Of a stretch of DNA of 64,000 bases, positions 30,355 to 38,982 are shown one piece after another. The notes below the pieces were generated by a model, which was not told the origin of the DNA, ran no database searches, and saw only the letters and a program-made list of their open reading frames with translations. A program made the position numbers and the translations under genes. Origin of the DNA: Agrobacterium tumefaciens. Lineage in GTDB: Bacteria; Pseudomonadota; Alphaproteobacteria; Rhizobiales; Rhizobiaceae. How positions within the stretch are numbered: position 1 is the first letter of the stretch; each line of letters opens with the position of its first letter. Where the stretch lies: positions 2,510,501 through 2,574,500 of the forward strand of contig CP048485.1 in assembly GCA_025560025.1 (NCBI GenBank). Direction: 5' to 3'.

Positions 30355-31139
30355 GAACCGGAAACTCCAAGGCGCGCCCGCATCGAAACAATCTCGCCGA
30401 TGACGATCAAAGCCGGCGCTTCGAAATTTTCCCGCTTTGCATCGTCAGCTATGCTTTCCAGCGTGCCGATGAAAATCCGCTCCTGCGCTGTCGTTGCCGA
30501 CATGATGACGGCGACCGGCGTTTCGCCGGAACGGCCACCCTGCATCAAGAGGCTGGCGATCGTGCCGATATTCTTCAGCCCCATATAAACGACGATGGGT
30601 TCGCGTGTTTTCGCCAGCGCCAGCCAGTCCAGATCCTCTTCCGTGCCCGCTGCGTGGCCTGTGGCCAGCGTTACGGCGCGGCTGATGCCGCGCATGGTGG
30701 CGGGGATGTGAGCGGAAGCAAGCGCCGTGAACGACGAGGTCATGCCCGGCAATATGCGAAACGGAATGCCGGCATGGACAAGCGCCTCCGCCTCTTCGCC
30801 GCCACGCCCGAAAATAAAGGGATCACCGCCCTTCAGCCGCAGCACCTTTTTGCCTTGGCTGGCGAAATCGATCAGCGAAGCGGTAATATCGTCCTGTGTC
30901 GCGGAGGGCTTACCACCCCTTTTGCCCGCAAAAACAATCTCCGCCTGCGGACCAAGCGCTATGACTTCGTCGCTCACCAGCGCATCACGCACGATGATAT
31001 CGGCCTGAGACAGCGCGAGCGCCACTTCCAGCGTCAGATAACGCACATCGCCCGGCCCTGCACCCGCGAGCCAGACGTGACCGGCTTCGAAGACCGGACC
31101 TTTTGCGGCAATGCTGTTCAAAATCTGCGCTATCGACAT
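30351..31139 (-). CDS. cobA: Uroporphyrinogen-III C-methyltransferase CobA
   Basis: SAM-dependent methylation of uroporphyrinogen III at C2 and C7 to precorrin-2, the branch point to B12. It has 262 residues of the tetrapyrrole-methylase fold, with WLAGAGPGD, RDALVSDE and LKGGDPFIFGRGGEE. It lacks the CysG-type oxidase/ferrochelatase domain, as expected of a dedicated CobA. It starts 22 nt from the divergent cbiD start, so little space exists for a promoter of its own. Confidence 0.95.
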   Translation of the reverse strand: MSIAQILNSIAAKGPVFEAGHVWLAGAGPGDVRYLTLEVALALSQADIIVRDALVSDEVIALGPQAEIVFAGKRGGKPSATQDDITASLIDFASQGKKVLRLKGGDPFIFGRGGEEAEALVHAGIPFRILPGMTSSFTALASAHIPATMRGISRAVTLATGHAAGTEEDLDWLALAKTREPIVVYMGLKNIGTIASLLMQGGRSGETPVAVIMSATTAQERIFIGTLESIADDAKRENFEAPALIVIGEIVSMRARLGVSGS

Positions 31140-31161
31140 TCTTCCTGGCTGCTTTTTAACG

Positions 31162-32328
31162 ATGACGGAAAAAGCCGTCCCGGCTATAGAAATTCATATG
31201 GATACGGATGGAAAGACCCTTCGCCGCGGCTGGACCACGGGCACCTGCGCGGCAGCCGCCACGAAGGCGGCCTGCGCCGCCCTTCTGACCGGCGAGTTTC
31301 CTTACCCTGTCGAGGTCGAACTTCCAAGCGGCGCGAGGCCGGCATTTTCCCTCGCCACCGAGGAAAAAGGCGAAAACTTCGCGCGCGCCGGCGTCGTCAA
31401 GGATGCCGGAGACGATCCGGACGTTACCCACGGTGCGCTGATCGAAAGCACGGTCAGACGAGGTCAACCGGGAAGCGGCATCATCTTCAAGGCCGGAAAG
31501 GGCGTCGGCACCATCACCCGGCCGGGCCTGCCCCTGCCGCCGGGAGAACCCGCCATCAACCCCGTGCCGCGCAAGATGATCGAAACCGCCATTCGCGAGG
31601 TGGCCGGAGAAAGCGCCGATTTCGAGGTCGAGATTTCCGTCCGCGATGGCGAGAAACTGGCGGAGAAAACCCTGAACGGCAGGCTCGGCATCGTCGGCGG
31701 CATTTCCATCCTCGGCACCACCGGCATCGTCATTCCCTTTTCCTGCTCGGCGTGGATTCACTCCATCTGGCGCGGCATCGATGTGGCGCGTGCCACCGGC
31801 TGCACCCATGTGCTTGGCGCCACCGGCAACACCTCCGAAAAAGCTGGGCAGGTCCTTTATGATTTGCCGGAAACCGCCCTGATCGACATGGGCGATTTCA
31901 TTGGCGGCATGCTGAAATATCTGCGCAGCCACCCCGTCGAGCGCGTGACGATTGCCGGCGGCGTCGCGAAGATGACCAAGCTTGCCCAGGGCATGCTCGA
32001 CGTGCACTCCAAGAAGGGTCTCGCCGATCTCGATGCGCTGGCGGCATTGGCGACGGAAGCCGGAGGAGATGAAAATCTCGCCATTGCCATCCGTCAGGCC
32101 AACATGGTCGCGCACGCCTTTGAGCTGGCCGAACACGCGGGGATAGACCTCGGCGCGATCGTGGCGGAAAAAGCCTGGGTAACCGCAGCGGCGGCACTGA
32201 AGACGCCGGCCATTGCGCTCGATATTCTGGTGTTCGATCGTCAGGGCGCGCTCAAGGGGCGCACCGCCTCCACGCCGTCGCATCAGCCTTTCGCATCTTC
32301 CTTCGGAGACCGGAACCGCCGGACATAG
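31162..32328 (+). CDS. cbiD: Cobalt-precorrin-5B C1-methyltransferase-type protein CbiD
   Basis: 388-residue CbiD-family protein. In the anaerobic pathway CbiD methylates C1 during ring contraction. Recognised by [17 protein letters not shown] near the N-terminus, the [15 protein letters not shown] segment and [11 protein letters not shown] near 220. Some alphaproteobacteria with otherwise aerobic genes carry cbiD where cobF would be expected, as here. The ATG at 31162 is chosen; one at 31198 is an alternative. It is on the plus strand, between minus-strand cobM and cobA; its last 46 nt overlap the cobM 3' end. Confidence 0.92.
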   Translation: MTEKAVPAIEIHMDTDGKTLRRGWTTGTCAAAATKAACAALLTGEFPYPVEVELPSGARPAFSLATEEKGENFARAGVVKDAGDDPDVTHGALIESTVRRGQPGSGIIFKAGKGVGTITRPGLPLPPGEPAINPVPRKMIETAIREVAGESADFEVEISVRDGEKLAEKTLNGRLGIVGGISILGTTGIVIPFSCSAWIHSIWRGIDVARATGCTHVLGATGNTSEKAGQVLYDLPETALIDMGDFIGGMLKYLRSHPVERVTIAGGVAKMTKLAQGMLDVHSKKGLADLDALAALATEAGGDENLAIAIRQANMVAHAFELAEHAGIDLGAIVAEKAWVTAAAALKTPAIALDILVFDRQGALKGRTASTPSHQPFASSFGDRNRRT

Positions 32329-33056
32329 TCGGTGCTATAAAGCGCGCTTTCGCGAAAATCCGTCGAGGCAAGTCCACGCCCGACGAAGATAAGGGCCGTC
32401 CGCTCCACCGGTTCGGCGGCGAGCTTGTCCTCAATGTCGAACAGCGTGCCACGAATGACCCGCTCATCCGGCCAGGACGCACGAACGACGATGGCGACCG
32501 GGCAGTCGGAGCCGTAAAGCGGCGTCAGCTCTTCCACCACCTTGCCGATGGCGTGAATGGCGAGATGGACGGCGAGCGTTGCACCCGTCGCACCGAAAGC
32601 CTTCAGCGTCTCAGCGTCAGGCATCTTCGATGCGCGCCCGGAAATGCGGGTCAGCACAAGGCTCTGCGCCACTTCCGGCACCGTCAGTTCCCGCTGCAAG
32701 GTGGCGGCCGCAGCGGCAAAGGAGGGCACGCCGGGCGTGACGGTATAATCGAGACCCAGTCGCTCCAGTCGGCGAATCTGCTCGCCCATGGCGCTCCAGA
32801 CGGAAAGGTCGCCGGAATGCAGCCGCGCCACATCCTTGCCGGCCTCTGCTGCGGCCACGAATTCCGCCTCGATCTCGTCAAGCGAAAGTGCTGCCGTATC
32901 GACGATGCGGGCGCCCGGCGGGCAATAGTCGATAAGCGCTTTCGGAACCAGCGACCCGGCATAAAGACACACCGGGCAGGCGGCGATAAGATCGCGCCCG
33001 CGCACCGTAATGAGATCGGCAGCACCGGGACCGGCGCCGATGAAATGAACCGTCAT
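32283..33056 (-). CDS. cobM: Precorrin-4 C11-methyltransferase CobM
   Basis: Converts precorrin-4 to precorrin-5 using SAM. It has 257 residues of the tetrapyrrole-methylase fold, with [38 protein letters not shown] and [12 protein letters not shown]. The start at 33056 overlaps the cobE stop by 4 nt (ATGA). The 3' end runs 46 nt into the end of cbiD on the other strand. Confidence 0.95.
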   Translation of the reverse strand: MTVHFIGAGPGAADLITVRGRDLIAACPVCLYAGSLVPKALIDYCPPGARIVDTAALSLDEIEAEFVAAAEAGKDVARLHSGDLSVWSAMGEQIRRLERLGLDYTVTPGVPSFAAAAATLQRELTVPEVAQSLVLTRISGRASKMPDAETLKAFGATGATLAVHLAIHAIGKVVEELTPLYGSDCPVAIVVRASWPDERVIRGTLFDIEDKLAAEPVERTALIFVGRGLASTDFRESALYSTDYVRRFRSPKEDAKG

Positions 33057-33472
33057 TGTTGTTCTCCATGTTCGATGGCGCAACCGCTATCGCGTTGGGC
33101 ATCGTCAGTGGTTGCGATGGCCACAGTCACATCGCCAACCACAAGACGCTGCGCGACCAGCCTTGCATTCTCTCCGGCGGCGGCAAGCGCCGCCGCTTCG
33201 CTCACGCTCGGCGAGCCGGCATAATCAAGGCTTGCCTGTGAAAATGTCATTGTTTTCGAAGCAACCGCCTCGAGCCGTTCCTGCGATACGATTTCAAGCG
33301 GCAGCGACAGGCTTTTCGCCGCTTCCACAAGACCGGCTTCATCGGCTTTGAGCGGCGCAGTCGCCAGGCATTCCGCCGTCATGCCCAAAGCATGCTCCGC
33401 AGCGCGCACGGCGGCAATAACAGCATCTGAACCCGTGCCTCTGCGGCAGCCTATGCCAGCCACGGTCACCAT
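33053..33472 (-). CDS. cobE: Cobalamin biosynthesis protein CobE (CbiG C-terminal-like)
   Basis: A 139-residue single-domain protein matching the C-terminal domain of CbiG. The N-terminal [13 protein letters not shown] motif and the later [23 protein letters not shown] region (first part [10 protein letters not shown]) are typical. The role of CobE in the aerobic pathway is not well defined. The start at 33472 overlaps the cobL stop by 7 nt; a start at 33490 is possible. It lies in the tight cobL-cobE-cobM block. Confidence 0.88.
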   Translation of the reverse strand: MVTVAGIGCRRGTGSDAVIAAVRAAEHALGMTAECLATAPLKADEAGLVEAAKSLSLPLEIVSQERLEAVASKTMTFSQASLDYAGSPSVSEAAALAAAGENARLVAQRLVVGDVTVAIATTDDAQRDSGCAIEHGEQQ

Positions 33473-34725
33473 GGCTTGTTCCAGCTCCACTGCGTCACCG
33501 GCATTGCCGGACGCCAGCCCGACATGGAACCGACAGCCGTCACCCGCGACACATCCAGACGGATCATCGATCCGCCGTGCCGCGCATGGGCGGCAAGCAG
33601 CACGGCCTCCATTTCCAGCGTCACCGCATTGGCGACCAGCCGCCCGCCGGGTTTCAGGGCCTCCATAGCCCCCTCTAGCACGCCCGCTTCACTGCCGCCG
33701 CCGCCAATGAAAATCGCATCCGGCTCAGGCAAGCCTTCAAAAGCCGCAGGGGCCGCACCGATCATCACCTCAAGCGCCGGCACACCGAAAGCTTCGGCGT
33801 TGCGGGCGATACGCTCCGCCCTTTCCGGATGTTGCTCTATGGCGATGGCGCGGAGCGAGGGATGCGACAGCATCCATTCTATGCCGATCGAACCCGAACC
33901 GGCACCGATATCCCACAGCAACTCGCCCCGCCGTGGGGCAAGAGAGGAAAGTGTCACGGCGCGGATTTCGCGTTTAGTGATCTGCCCGTCATGTTCGAAC
34001 AGGCTGTCATCAAGCCCACATGTGAAAGGCAGAATACGCGCACCCTTATCAGCCACAACATCAATCGCTACCACGTTCAGCGGATCAATATCAGCAAACA
34101 CGAAATCGGCGGCCCTGACTTGCCGCCGCCTCTCCCGCTCTCCACCCAAGGCTTCAAGCAAGATGAATTCCGACTGGCCGAAACCCAAATCGGACAACAA
34201 TTGCGCGATCAAGGCCGGGGTGTGGGCATCCGAGGTAAGCGCGATGATGCGTGCGCCGGCATGGAGATACGGCCGCAGGAGATCGATGGAACGTCCGTGC
34301 AGCGAAATGCAGTCGACCGCTTGCAACGCCCAGCCAAGCCGTGCGGCGGCCAGCGAGAAAGCGGAAGGCGAGGGATAACAAACTGTCTCACCCGCTTTTA
34401 TCCGCCGCAGAAGCGTAACACCGACGCCATAAAAGAACGGATCACCGGAAGCCAGCACGCAAACCCGCTTGCCGCGCAGCGCCACGACATCGCCCATATC
34501 CGTGTCGAACGGCACCGGCCAGCGCCGTGCTTCACCATGAATGGCCGCAGCCGCCAGTTCCAGATGGCGCTTGCCGCCGAAAACCACCTCGGCCGCCTCT
34601 ATCGCCTCAATCGCGTTCCGGCCCAGCCCCTCGAGCCCGTCCTCACCAATACCGACGATGGAAAGCCAGGGCTTTTCTTTCTTTTCGGTGGAAGCATCGC
34701 CCGTTCCGGAATATTCAGACGTCAT
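33466..34725 (-). CDS. cobL: Precorrin-6Y C5,15-methyltransferase (decarboxylating) CobL
   Basis: Bifunctional enzyme of 419 residues. The N-terminal half is a tetrapyrrole methylase (IVGIGEDGLEGLG; CVLASGDPFFYGVG); the C-terminal half is a CbiT-like Rossmann methyltransferase/decarboxylase (LLWDIGAGSGSIGIEWM near 245). The start at 34725 is supported by GGAG 6 nt upstream. Its ATG shares the CATG at 34723-34726 with the divergent cobK start, so neither gene has an upstream non-coding region. Confidence 0.95.
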   Translation of the reverse strand: MTSEYSGTGDASTEKKEKPWLSIVGIGEDGLEGLGRNAIEAIEAAEVVFGGKRHLELAAAAIHGEARRWPVPFDTDMGDVVALRGKRVCVLASGDPFFYGVGVTLLRRIKAGETVCYPSPSAFSLAAARLGWALQAVDCISLHGRSIDLLRPYLHAGARIIALTSDAHTPALIAQLLSDLGFGQSEFILLEALGGERERRRQVRAADFVFADIDPLNVVAIDVVADKGARILPFTCGLDDSLFEHDGQITKREIRAVTLSSLAPRRGELLWDIGAGSGSIGIEWMLSHPSLRAIAIEQHPERAERIARNAEAFGVPALEVMIGAAPAAFEGLPEPDAIFIGGGGSEAGVLEGAMEALKPGGRLVANAVTLEMEAVLLAAHARHGGSMIRLDVSRVTAVGSMSGWRPAMPVTQWSWNKPW

Positions 34726-35506
34726 GACACGCTCCATACTCATCCTTGGCGGCACGGCGGATGCCCGTATTCTGGCCGGCAGGCTGGCCGAAGAAACCGA
34801 CTACCGAATTCTGCTCTCCATGGCCGGCCGCACGCTCTCGCCGGTCGAACAGCCGGTGCCGATGCGCACCGGCGGCTTTGGCGGCGCGGGCGGGCTGGCG
34901 GATTTCATTCGCGCAGAGAATTTCGATATTCTGGTGGACGCCACCCATCCCTATGCAGCGAAGATTTCCGCCAATGCCGTTGAGGCGGCTGGGCTTGCCA
35001 AAGTTCCGCTGGTCGTCCTTTCGCGTCCCGCATGGCAGCGCCAGCCGGGTGACAGGTGGCATGGTGTCGACACTGTCGAACAGGCTGTCATCGCGCTCGG
35101 CGACGAAAGCAAACGTGTATTTCTGGCGCTCGGCCGACAGGAGCTTCTTCCTTTCGAAGCCGCGCCCCAGCACAACTATCTCATCCGCAGCGTCGATCCG
35201 GTAGAGCCGCCACTGGAACTGCCGCATGCGCGCTATATTACCGCGCGCGGCCCCTTTGCGTTGGACGACGAAATCCGCATGCTGGAAGAAAGCCGCATCG
35301 AGACGGTGGTCTCGAAAAACTCCGGCGGCAGCGCGAGCTATGGCAAGATCGAAGCCGCAAGACGGCTCGGCCTGCCGGTCGTCATGATCGAGCGGCCGCG
35401 ACAGCAAAACGAGGCGTCCCCGGATGGCACGACCGTGCCGGATATTGCAGCTGCGCTCACCGCCATTCGCCATCAGCTCTCTCTTCTCGAAAAACGCGGC
35501 GAATAA
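34724..35506 (+). CDS. cobK: Precorrin-6A reductase CobK
   Basis: NADPH-dependent reduction of precorrin-6A to precorrin-6B, 260 residues. It has ILILGGTADARILA at the N-terminus, VDATHPYAAKIS near 75 and VSKNSGG near 205, all typical of CobK/CbiJ. It is the lone plus-strand gene between minus-strand cobL and cobJ: its start codon is interleaved with that of cobL and its last 34 nt overlap the end of cobJ. No Shine-Dalgarno is evident. Its promoter must lie inside cobL, or expression depends on another arrangement. Confidence 0.94.
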   Translation: MTRSILILGGTADARILAGRLAEETDYRILLSMAGRTLSPVEQPVPMRTGGFGGAGGLADFIRAENFDILVDATHPYAAKISANAVEAAGLAKVPLVVLSRPAWQRQPGDRWHGVDTVEQAVIALGDESKRVFLALGRQELLPFEAAPQHNYLIRSVDPVEPPLELPHARYITARGPFALDDEIRMLEESRIETVVSKNSGGSASYGKIEAARRLGLPVVMIERPRQQNEASPDGTTVPDIAAALTAIRHQLSLLEKRGE

Positions 35507-36234
35507 ACCAGCGGTTCTTTGCCGGAACGCTCGATCAGACGGGTTTCAACCGAACCGACGATGATGCAGGTAGCCATATCCGCCATGTCACTCGAGGCTT
35601 CCGAAAGAGACACGACCCGAACACGCTCATCTGCCCGTCCTGCCGCACGACCGAAAATCACCGGCACCGAACCGGGCAAATGTGCCCGCAACAGATCAAA
35701 AGCGGTACCGAGCTGGTGCGGACGTGCTTTGCTGACGGGATTGTAGAAAGCCATTACGAATCCGGCCTCGGCCGCCGCGATCAACCGCTTTTCGATAATG
35801 CCCCACGGTTTCAGATTATCCGATAGCGAAATGGCGCAGAAATCATGGCCAAGCGGCGCACCGGCCTTTGCGGCTACGGCCAGCATGGCAGTCACACCCG
35901 GCACGACGGAGAAATCGATATCGCGCCATTCGGCGGGGCCGCTTTCGATCGCCTCGCAAACCGCCGCCGCCATGGCGAAAACGCCGGGATCGCCGCCAGA
36001 TACCACGCAAACCTTGCCGCCCTCGGCCGCAAGCCGCAGCGCCTGTTCGGCGCGGGAGATTTCCTCACGATTGTCCGAAGCATGGCGGCGTTGATCGGGT
36101 CTCAGCGATAGACGGTCGAGATAGGGAATATAGCCGAAGAAATCCTCCGACGCCTCCACGGCGGCAAGCGCCTCCGGCGTCACCTGCGCCGCACTGCCGG
36201 GGCCGAGACCGACAACGACCAGTCTGCCGGTCAT
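35473..36234 (-). CDS. cobJ: Precorrin-3B C17-methyltransferase CobJ
   Basis: Methylates C17 and drives ring contraction to precorrin-4. It has 253 residues with the VVVGLGPGSAAQVTPEAL onset, CVVSGGDPGVFAMAAA and VPGVTAMLAVAAKAGAPLGHDF (start VPGVTAML). The ATG overlaps the cobI stop by 4 nt. Confidence 0.95.
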   Translation of the reverse strand: MTGRLVVVGLGPGSAAQVTPEALAAVEASEDFFGYIPYLDRLSLRPDQRRHASDNREEISRAEQALRLAAEGGKVCVVSGGDPGVFAMAAAVCEAIESGPAEWRDIDFSVVPGVTAMLAVAAKAGAPLGHDFCAISLSDNLKPWGIIEKRLIAAAEAGFVMAFYNPVSKARPHQLGTAFDLLRAHLPGSVPVIFGRAAGRADERVRVVSLSEASSDMADMATCIIVGSVETRLIERSGKEPLVYSPRFSRRES

Positions 36235-36998
36235 GGCTTTTCACCTGCAGAGGGTCTGGTTTTCCAGCCCGGCACTAGAACCAACGAAAAATAGGGGGCA
36301 GGCGATGCATCACGTTCGATGAGCCGCACCGCATGGCTGTTGGCCATGGTGCCGCGCTCGACATAAAGCGCCTCGTTGAGCTTACCCGCTTTTTCCAGCG
36401 CCCGGCGAATTTTTGGAAGGTTGCGCCCCACCTTCATGATAACGGCACCATCCGTGCCGGACAGACGTTCCGTCAGCACATCTTCACCAAGCGTGCCGGG
36501 AAGCACGCTCAAAATATCATCGCCCTGTACCAGCGGCAAACCGGCCATGGACCAGCAGCCGGACATGGCCGTGATGCCAGCAACGACCTCCGCCGGGTAA
36601 GATGGCGCAAGCCGCAGATGAAGGTGCATATAGGAGCCGTAAAACAGCGGATCGCCTTCCGACAGCACGGCGACATTGCGCCCGGCTTCGAGATGCACAG
36701 CGATGTCCTTCGCCGATTGATCGAAAAAGGCGGCGATGGCATCGCGGTAATCGTTGCCGTTTTTATCGCTTTCGACGGTTACCGGATAGACCAGTGGCAT
36801 TTCCAGCGTACCGGGACGGATAAAGGCCTCAACGATACCGCGACCGTTGCCGCTACTGCCTTTCTTGCAGAAGAAGGCAAGCACATCGGCATTTTCAATG
36901 GCGCGGACAGCCTTCAGCGTCAAAAGCTCGGGATCGCCGGGGCCGGTGCCGACGCCCACGAGTTTACCCTTCGGATGTTCAAAAAGAGCCGCGCTCAC
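36231..36998 (-). CDS. cobI: Precorrin-2 C20-methyltransferase CobI
   Basis: Methylates precorrin-2 at C20, 255 residues. Motifs: LVGVGTGPGDPELLTLKAV near the N-terminus, LSEGDPLFYGSYMHL near 95 and GITAMSGCWSMAGLPL. No ATG fits. A GTG at 36998 overlaps the cobH stop as GTGA and gives the normal family length; the open frame upstream lies inside cobH and is not family-like. Confidence 0.93.
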   Translation of the reverse strand: MSAALFEHPKGKLVGVGTGPGDPELLTLKAVRAIENADVLAFFCKKGSSGNGRGIVEAFIRPGTLEMPLVYPVTVESDKNGNDYRDAIAAFFDQSAKDIAVHLEAGRNVAVLSEGDPLFYGSYMHLHLRLAPSYPAEVVAGITAMSGCWSMAGLPLVQGDDILSVLPGTLGEDVLTERLSGTDGAVIMKVGRNLPKIRRALEKAGKLNEALYVERGTMANSHAVRLIERDASPAPYFSLVLVPGWKTRPSAGEKP

Positions 36999-37627
36999 AG
37001 GCCAGCCCTCGCAACCGCATTGACAGCAGCAGCCGTCATCGCCGAACCACCCATGCGTCCCTTGACGATGGCATAGGGAATGCCGAGCGAACTTGCCTCC
37101 AGCGCGTCTTTCGATTCCGCCGCACCAACAAAGCCGACGGGCATGCCGATGATGGCGGCCGGGCGCGCGGCACCTTTTTCCAGCATCTCGAGCAGATAGA
37201 ACAGTGCAGTCGGTGCATTGCCAATGGCAACCAGAGCACCGTCCAGCTTCTCTGCCCACAGATCGAGTGCGGCGGCGGAGCGTGTATTGCCAATCTTTTT
37301 CGCCAGCTCCGGCGTGCGGGGATCGCGAAGGGTGCAGACCACCTCATTATCAGCCGGAAGGCGCGCGCGCGTTACGCCATGGGCAACCATTTCCGCATCG
37401 CAGAGAACCGGCCTGCCGGCGAGCAGCGCACCACGTGCAGCGGCAACAAAATCCGGCGAAAAGCGGAAATGGCTGGCCGCCTCCACCTGCCCGCAGGCGT
37501 GGATCATGCGAATGGCGATATCCGCCTGCTCTTCGGTAAAGGCGGACAAATCCGCCTCTTCGCGAATGATGGCGAAGGAGCGCTCATAGATCGCATTGCC
37601 GTCGCGAATATAGTCATAGTCAGTCAT
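36995..37627 (-). CDS. cobH: Precorrin-8X methylmutase CobH
   Basis: Moves the methyl group from C11 to C12, giving hydrogenobyrinic acid. It has 210 residues. The catalytic His lies in EMVAHGVTRARLP near residue 83, and the family GNAPTALFYLLE and PVGFVGAAESK motifs follow. It overlaps cobG upstream (ATGA) and cobI downstream (GTGA). Confidence 0.95.
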   Translation of the reverse strand: MTDYDYIRDGNAIYERSFAIIREEADLSAFTEEQADIAIRMIHACGQVEAASHFRFSPDFVAAARGALLAGRPVLCDAEMVAHGVTRARLPADNEVVCTLRDPRTPELAKKIGNTRSAAALDLWAEKLDGALVAIGNAPTALFYLLEMLEKGAARPAAIIGMPVGFVGAAESKDALEASSLGIPYAIVKGRMGGSAMTAAAVNAVARAGL

Positions 37628-38982
37628 CGGTCATCCTGTCGAAGCGCCGCACCGATCGCCTGTTTGCCCAGCCGGGCAAAGAAGTTGGCAGCGTTTTCCC
37701 CGGGCTTATGTTCTTTTTCGTAAAGACGAGCAAGCCGCGAAAGCGCCGTCCTCTGCTGCTCAAAAGGTAAAATACCGTCCTGCGGGTCGCAGGCGCGGCC
37801 CGAAATCGAAAAGCCCAGGCCATCGGCGCTGCCGGAAAAAGTGAGAAGTGACGGGGCAGGATACGCGCAACCCTTTCCGCAGCCGGAAATATGCAGCGTA
37901 AATGACCCATCGAGCAGAGAGACCAGTTCGTCCGACGCAAAGGCGGCCAGATCACGTGTGGGAAGGAAAGCCGAAGCGCACCCCGGCGCCCCGGGACAGA
38001 CGGCAATGAAAGACCGCGCATCATCTGCCGCAATGATGAAACCGGAAGCCCTGGCCACTTCCAGCACTGCACCGCAAGCATCCCGTGAACCGAAGAATAG
38101 CAGGCTATGATTAAGTGACGGCCGCAATGTTTCTATACCGATTGCGCGCACCAACTCGCAGAGCCGCGATAGATCGGAGGCCCGGACTTGTCCGAAGGCA
38201 GGCGCGATACCGGCGGCAAAAATACCCTTATCCGCCACGATCAGCCCCAAAGGCGAAGAAGGCGCGAGCGCCTCTCTCTCAATTGCGCAATCCAGCAGAC
38301 GATCGCCGCAGATCGCTTTTATCGTTTGCTGATCCAGATCACGGCCCCGGGCAGACACCCCTTGGCCGGCAAGATAGACAAGCAGCAGCAGGACAACATC
38401 AGCCGCTTTGTCCGCCTCAACCAATCCCGCGCGCAGCGCCATGCTCTCGGGGCCGCCAACAAACAATTGCCAGAAAACCTGCCCCTCCTGCCGCACCGCT
38501 TTCAGGCGAATATCGGCCAGCAAATCCGCCATTGAGGGACGGCCGCCACCGTCGATGACAACGGATATTTTCGCTGCGAGCTTTTCATGCAGCGCCAGCG
38601 CGCCAACCTCTCTGCGAATCTCGTCAGCAAGAGAACTGCCATCGGCGATTTCCTGCGCGTCCCGACCGGCAAGAACAGAAGCCTCGACGGCTAATCCTTC
38701 CCGAAGCGGCAAACCGAGCGCCAGAACATCATTCTCCAGGGCGCAGGCGCTTTCCGGCGTGAGGCCGCGAAATTGCAGGTTGCCGCGCGCTGTTATGTCG
38801 ATCAGCCCGTTGCCATGCCGCTCCGCGAGATCGCAAAGCGCCATCATGTCATGGGGCGTGATATCCGTCTCGAATGCGATCCGCGACAGAAAACCGTCAC
38901 CGGTCAGCATCGGTGTCGATAGGGCCGGACACGTCCCGCGGCGGCCGAATGGCTGAACCGGTTCGGAAACGGCCGTCCTCAT
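37624..38982 (-). CDS. cobG: Precorrin-3B synthase CobG
   Basis: Oxygen-dependent conversion of precorrin-2-derived precorrin-3A to precorrin-3B, the step that marks the aerobic route. Its 452 residues show sulphite/nitrite-reductase-like half domains. The [4Fe-4S] ligands are visible as CPGAPGC and GCGKGC near residues 335 and 375. The presence of CobG shows the pathway here is the oxygen-dependent one. It overlaps cobN upstream by 4 nt (ATGA). Confidence 0.94.
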   Translation of the reverse strand: MRTAVSEPVQPFGRRGTCPALSTPMLTGDGFLSRIAFETDITPHDMMALCDLAERHGNGLIDITARGNLQFRGLTPESACALENDVLALGLPLREGLAVEASVLAGRDAQEIADGSSLADEIRREVGALALHEKLAAKISVVIDGGGRPSMADLLADIRLKAVRQEGQVFWQLFVGGPESMALRAGLVEADKAADVVLLLLVYLAGQGVSARGRDLDQQTIKAICGDRLLDCAIEREALAPSSPLGLIVADKGIFAAGIAPAFGQVRASDLSRLCELVRAIGIETLRPSLNHSLLFFGSRDACGAVLEVARASGFIIAADDARSFIAVCPGAPGCASAFLPTRDLAAFASDELVSLLDGSFTLHISGCGKGCAYPAPSLLTFSGSADGLGFSISGRACDPQDGILPFEQQRTALSRLARLYEKEHKPGENAANFFARLGKQAIGAALRQDDR

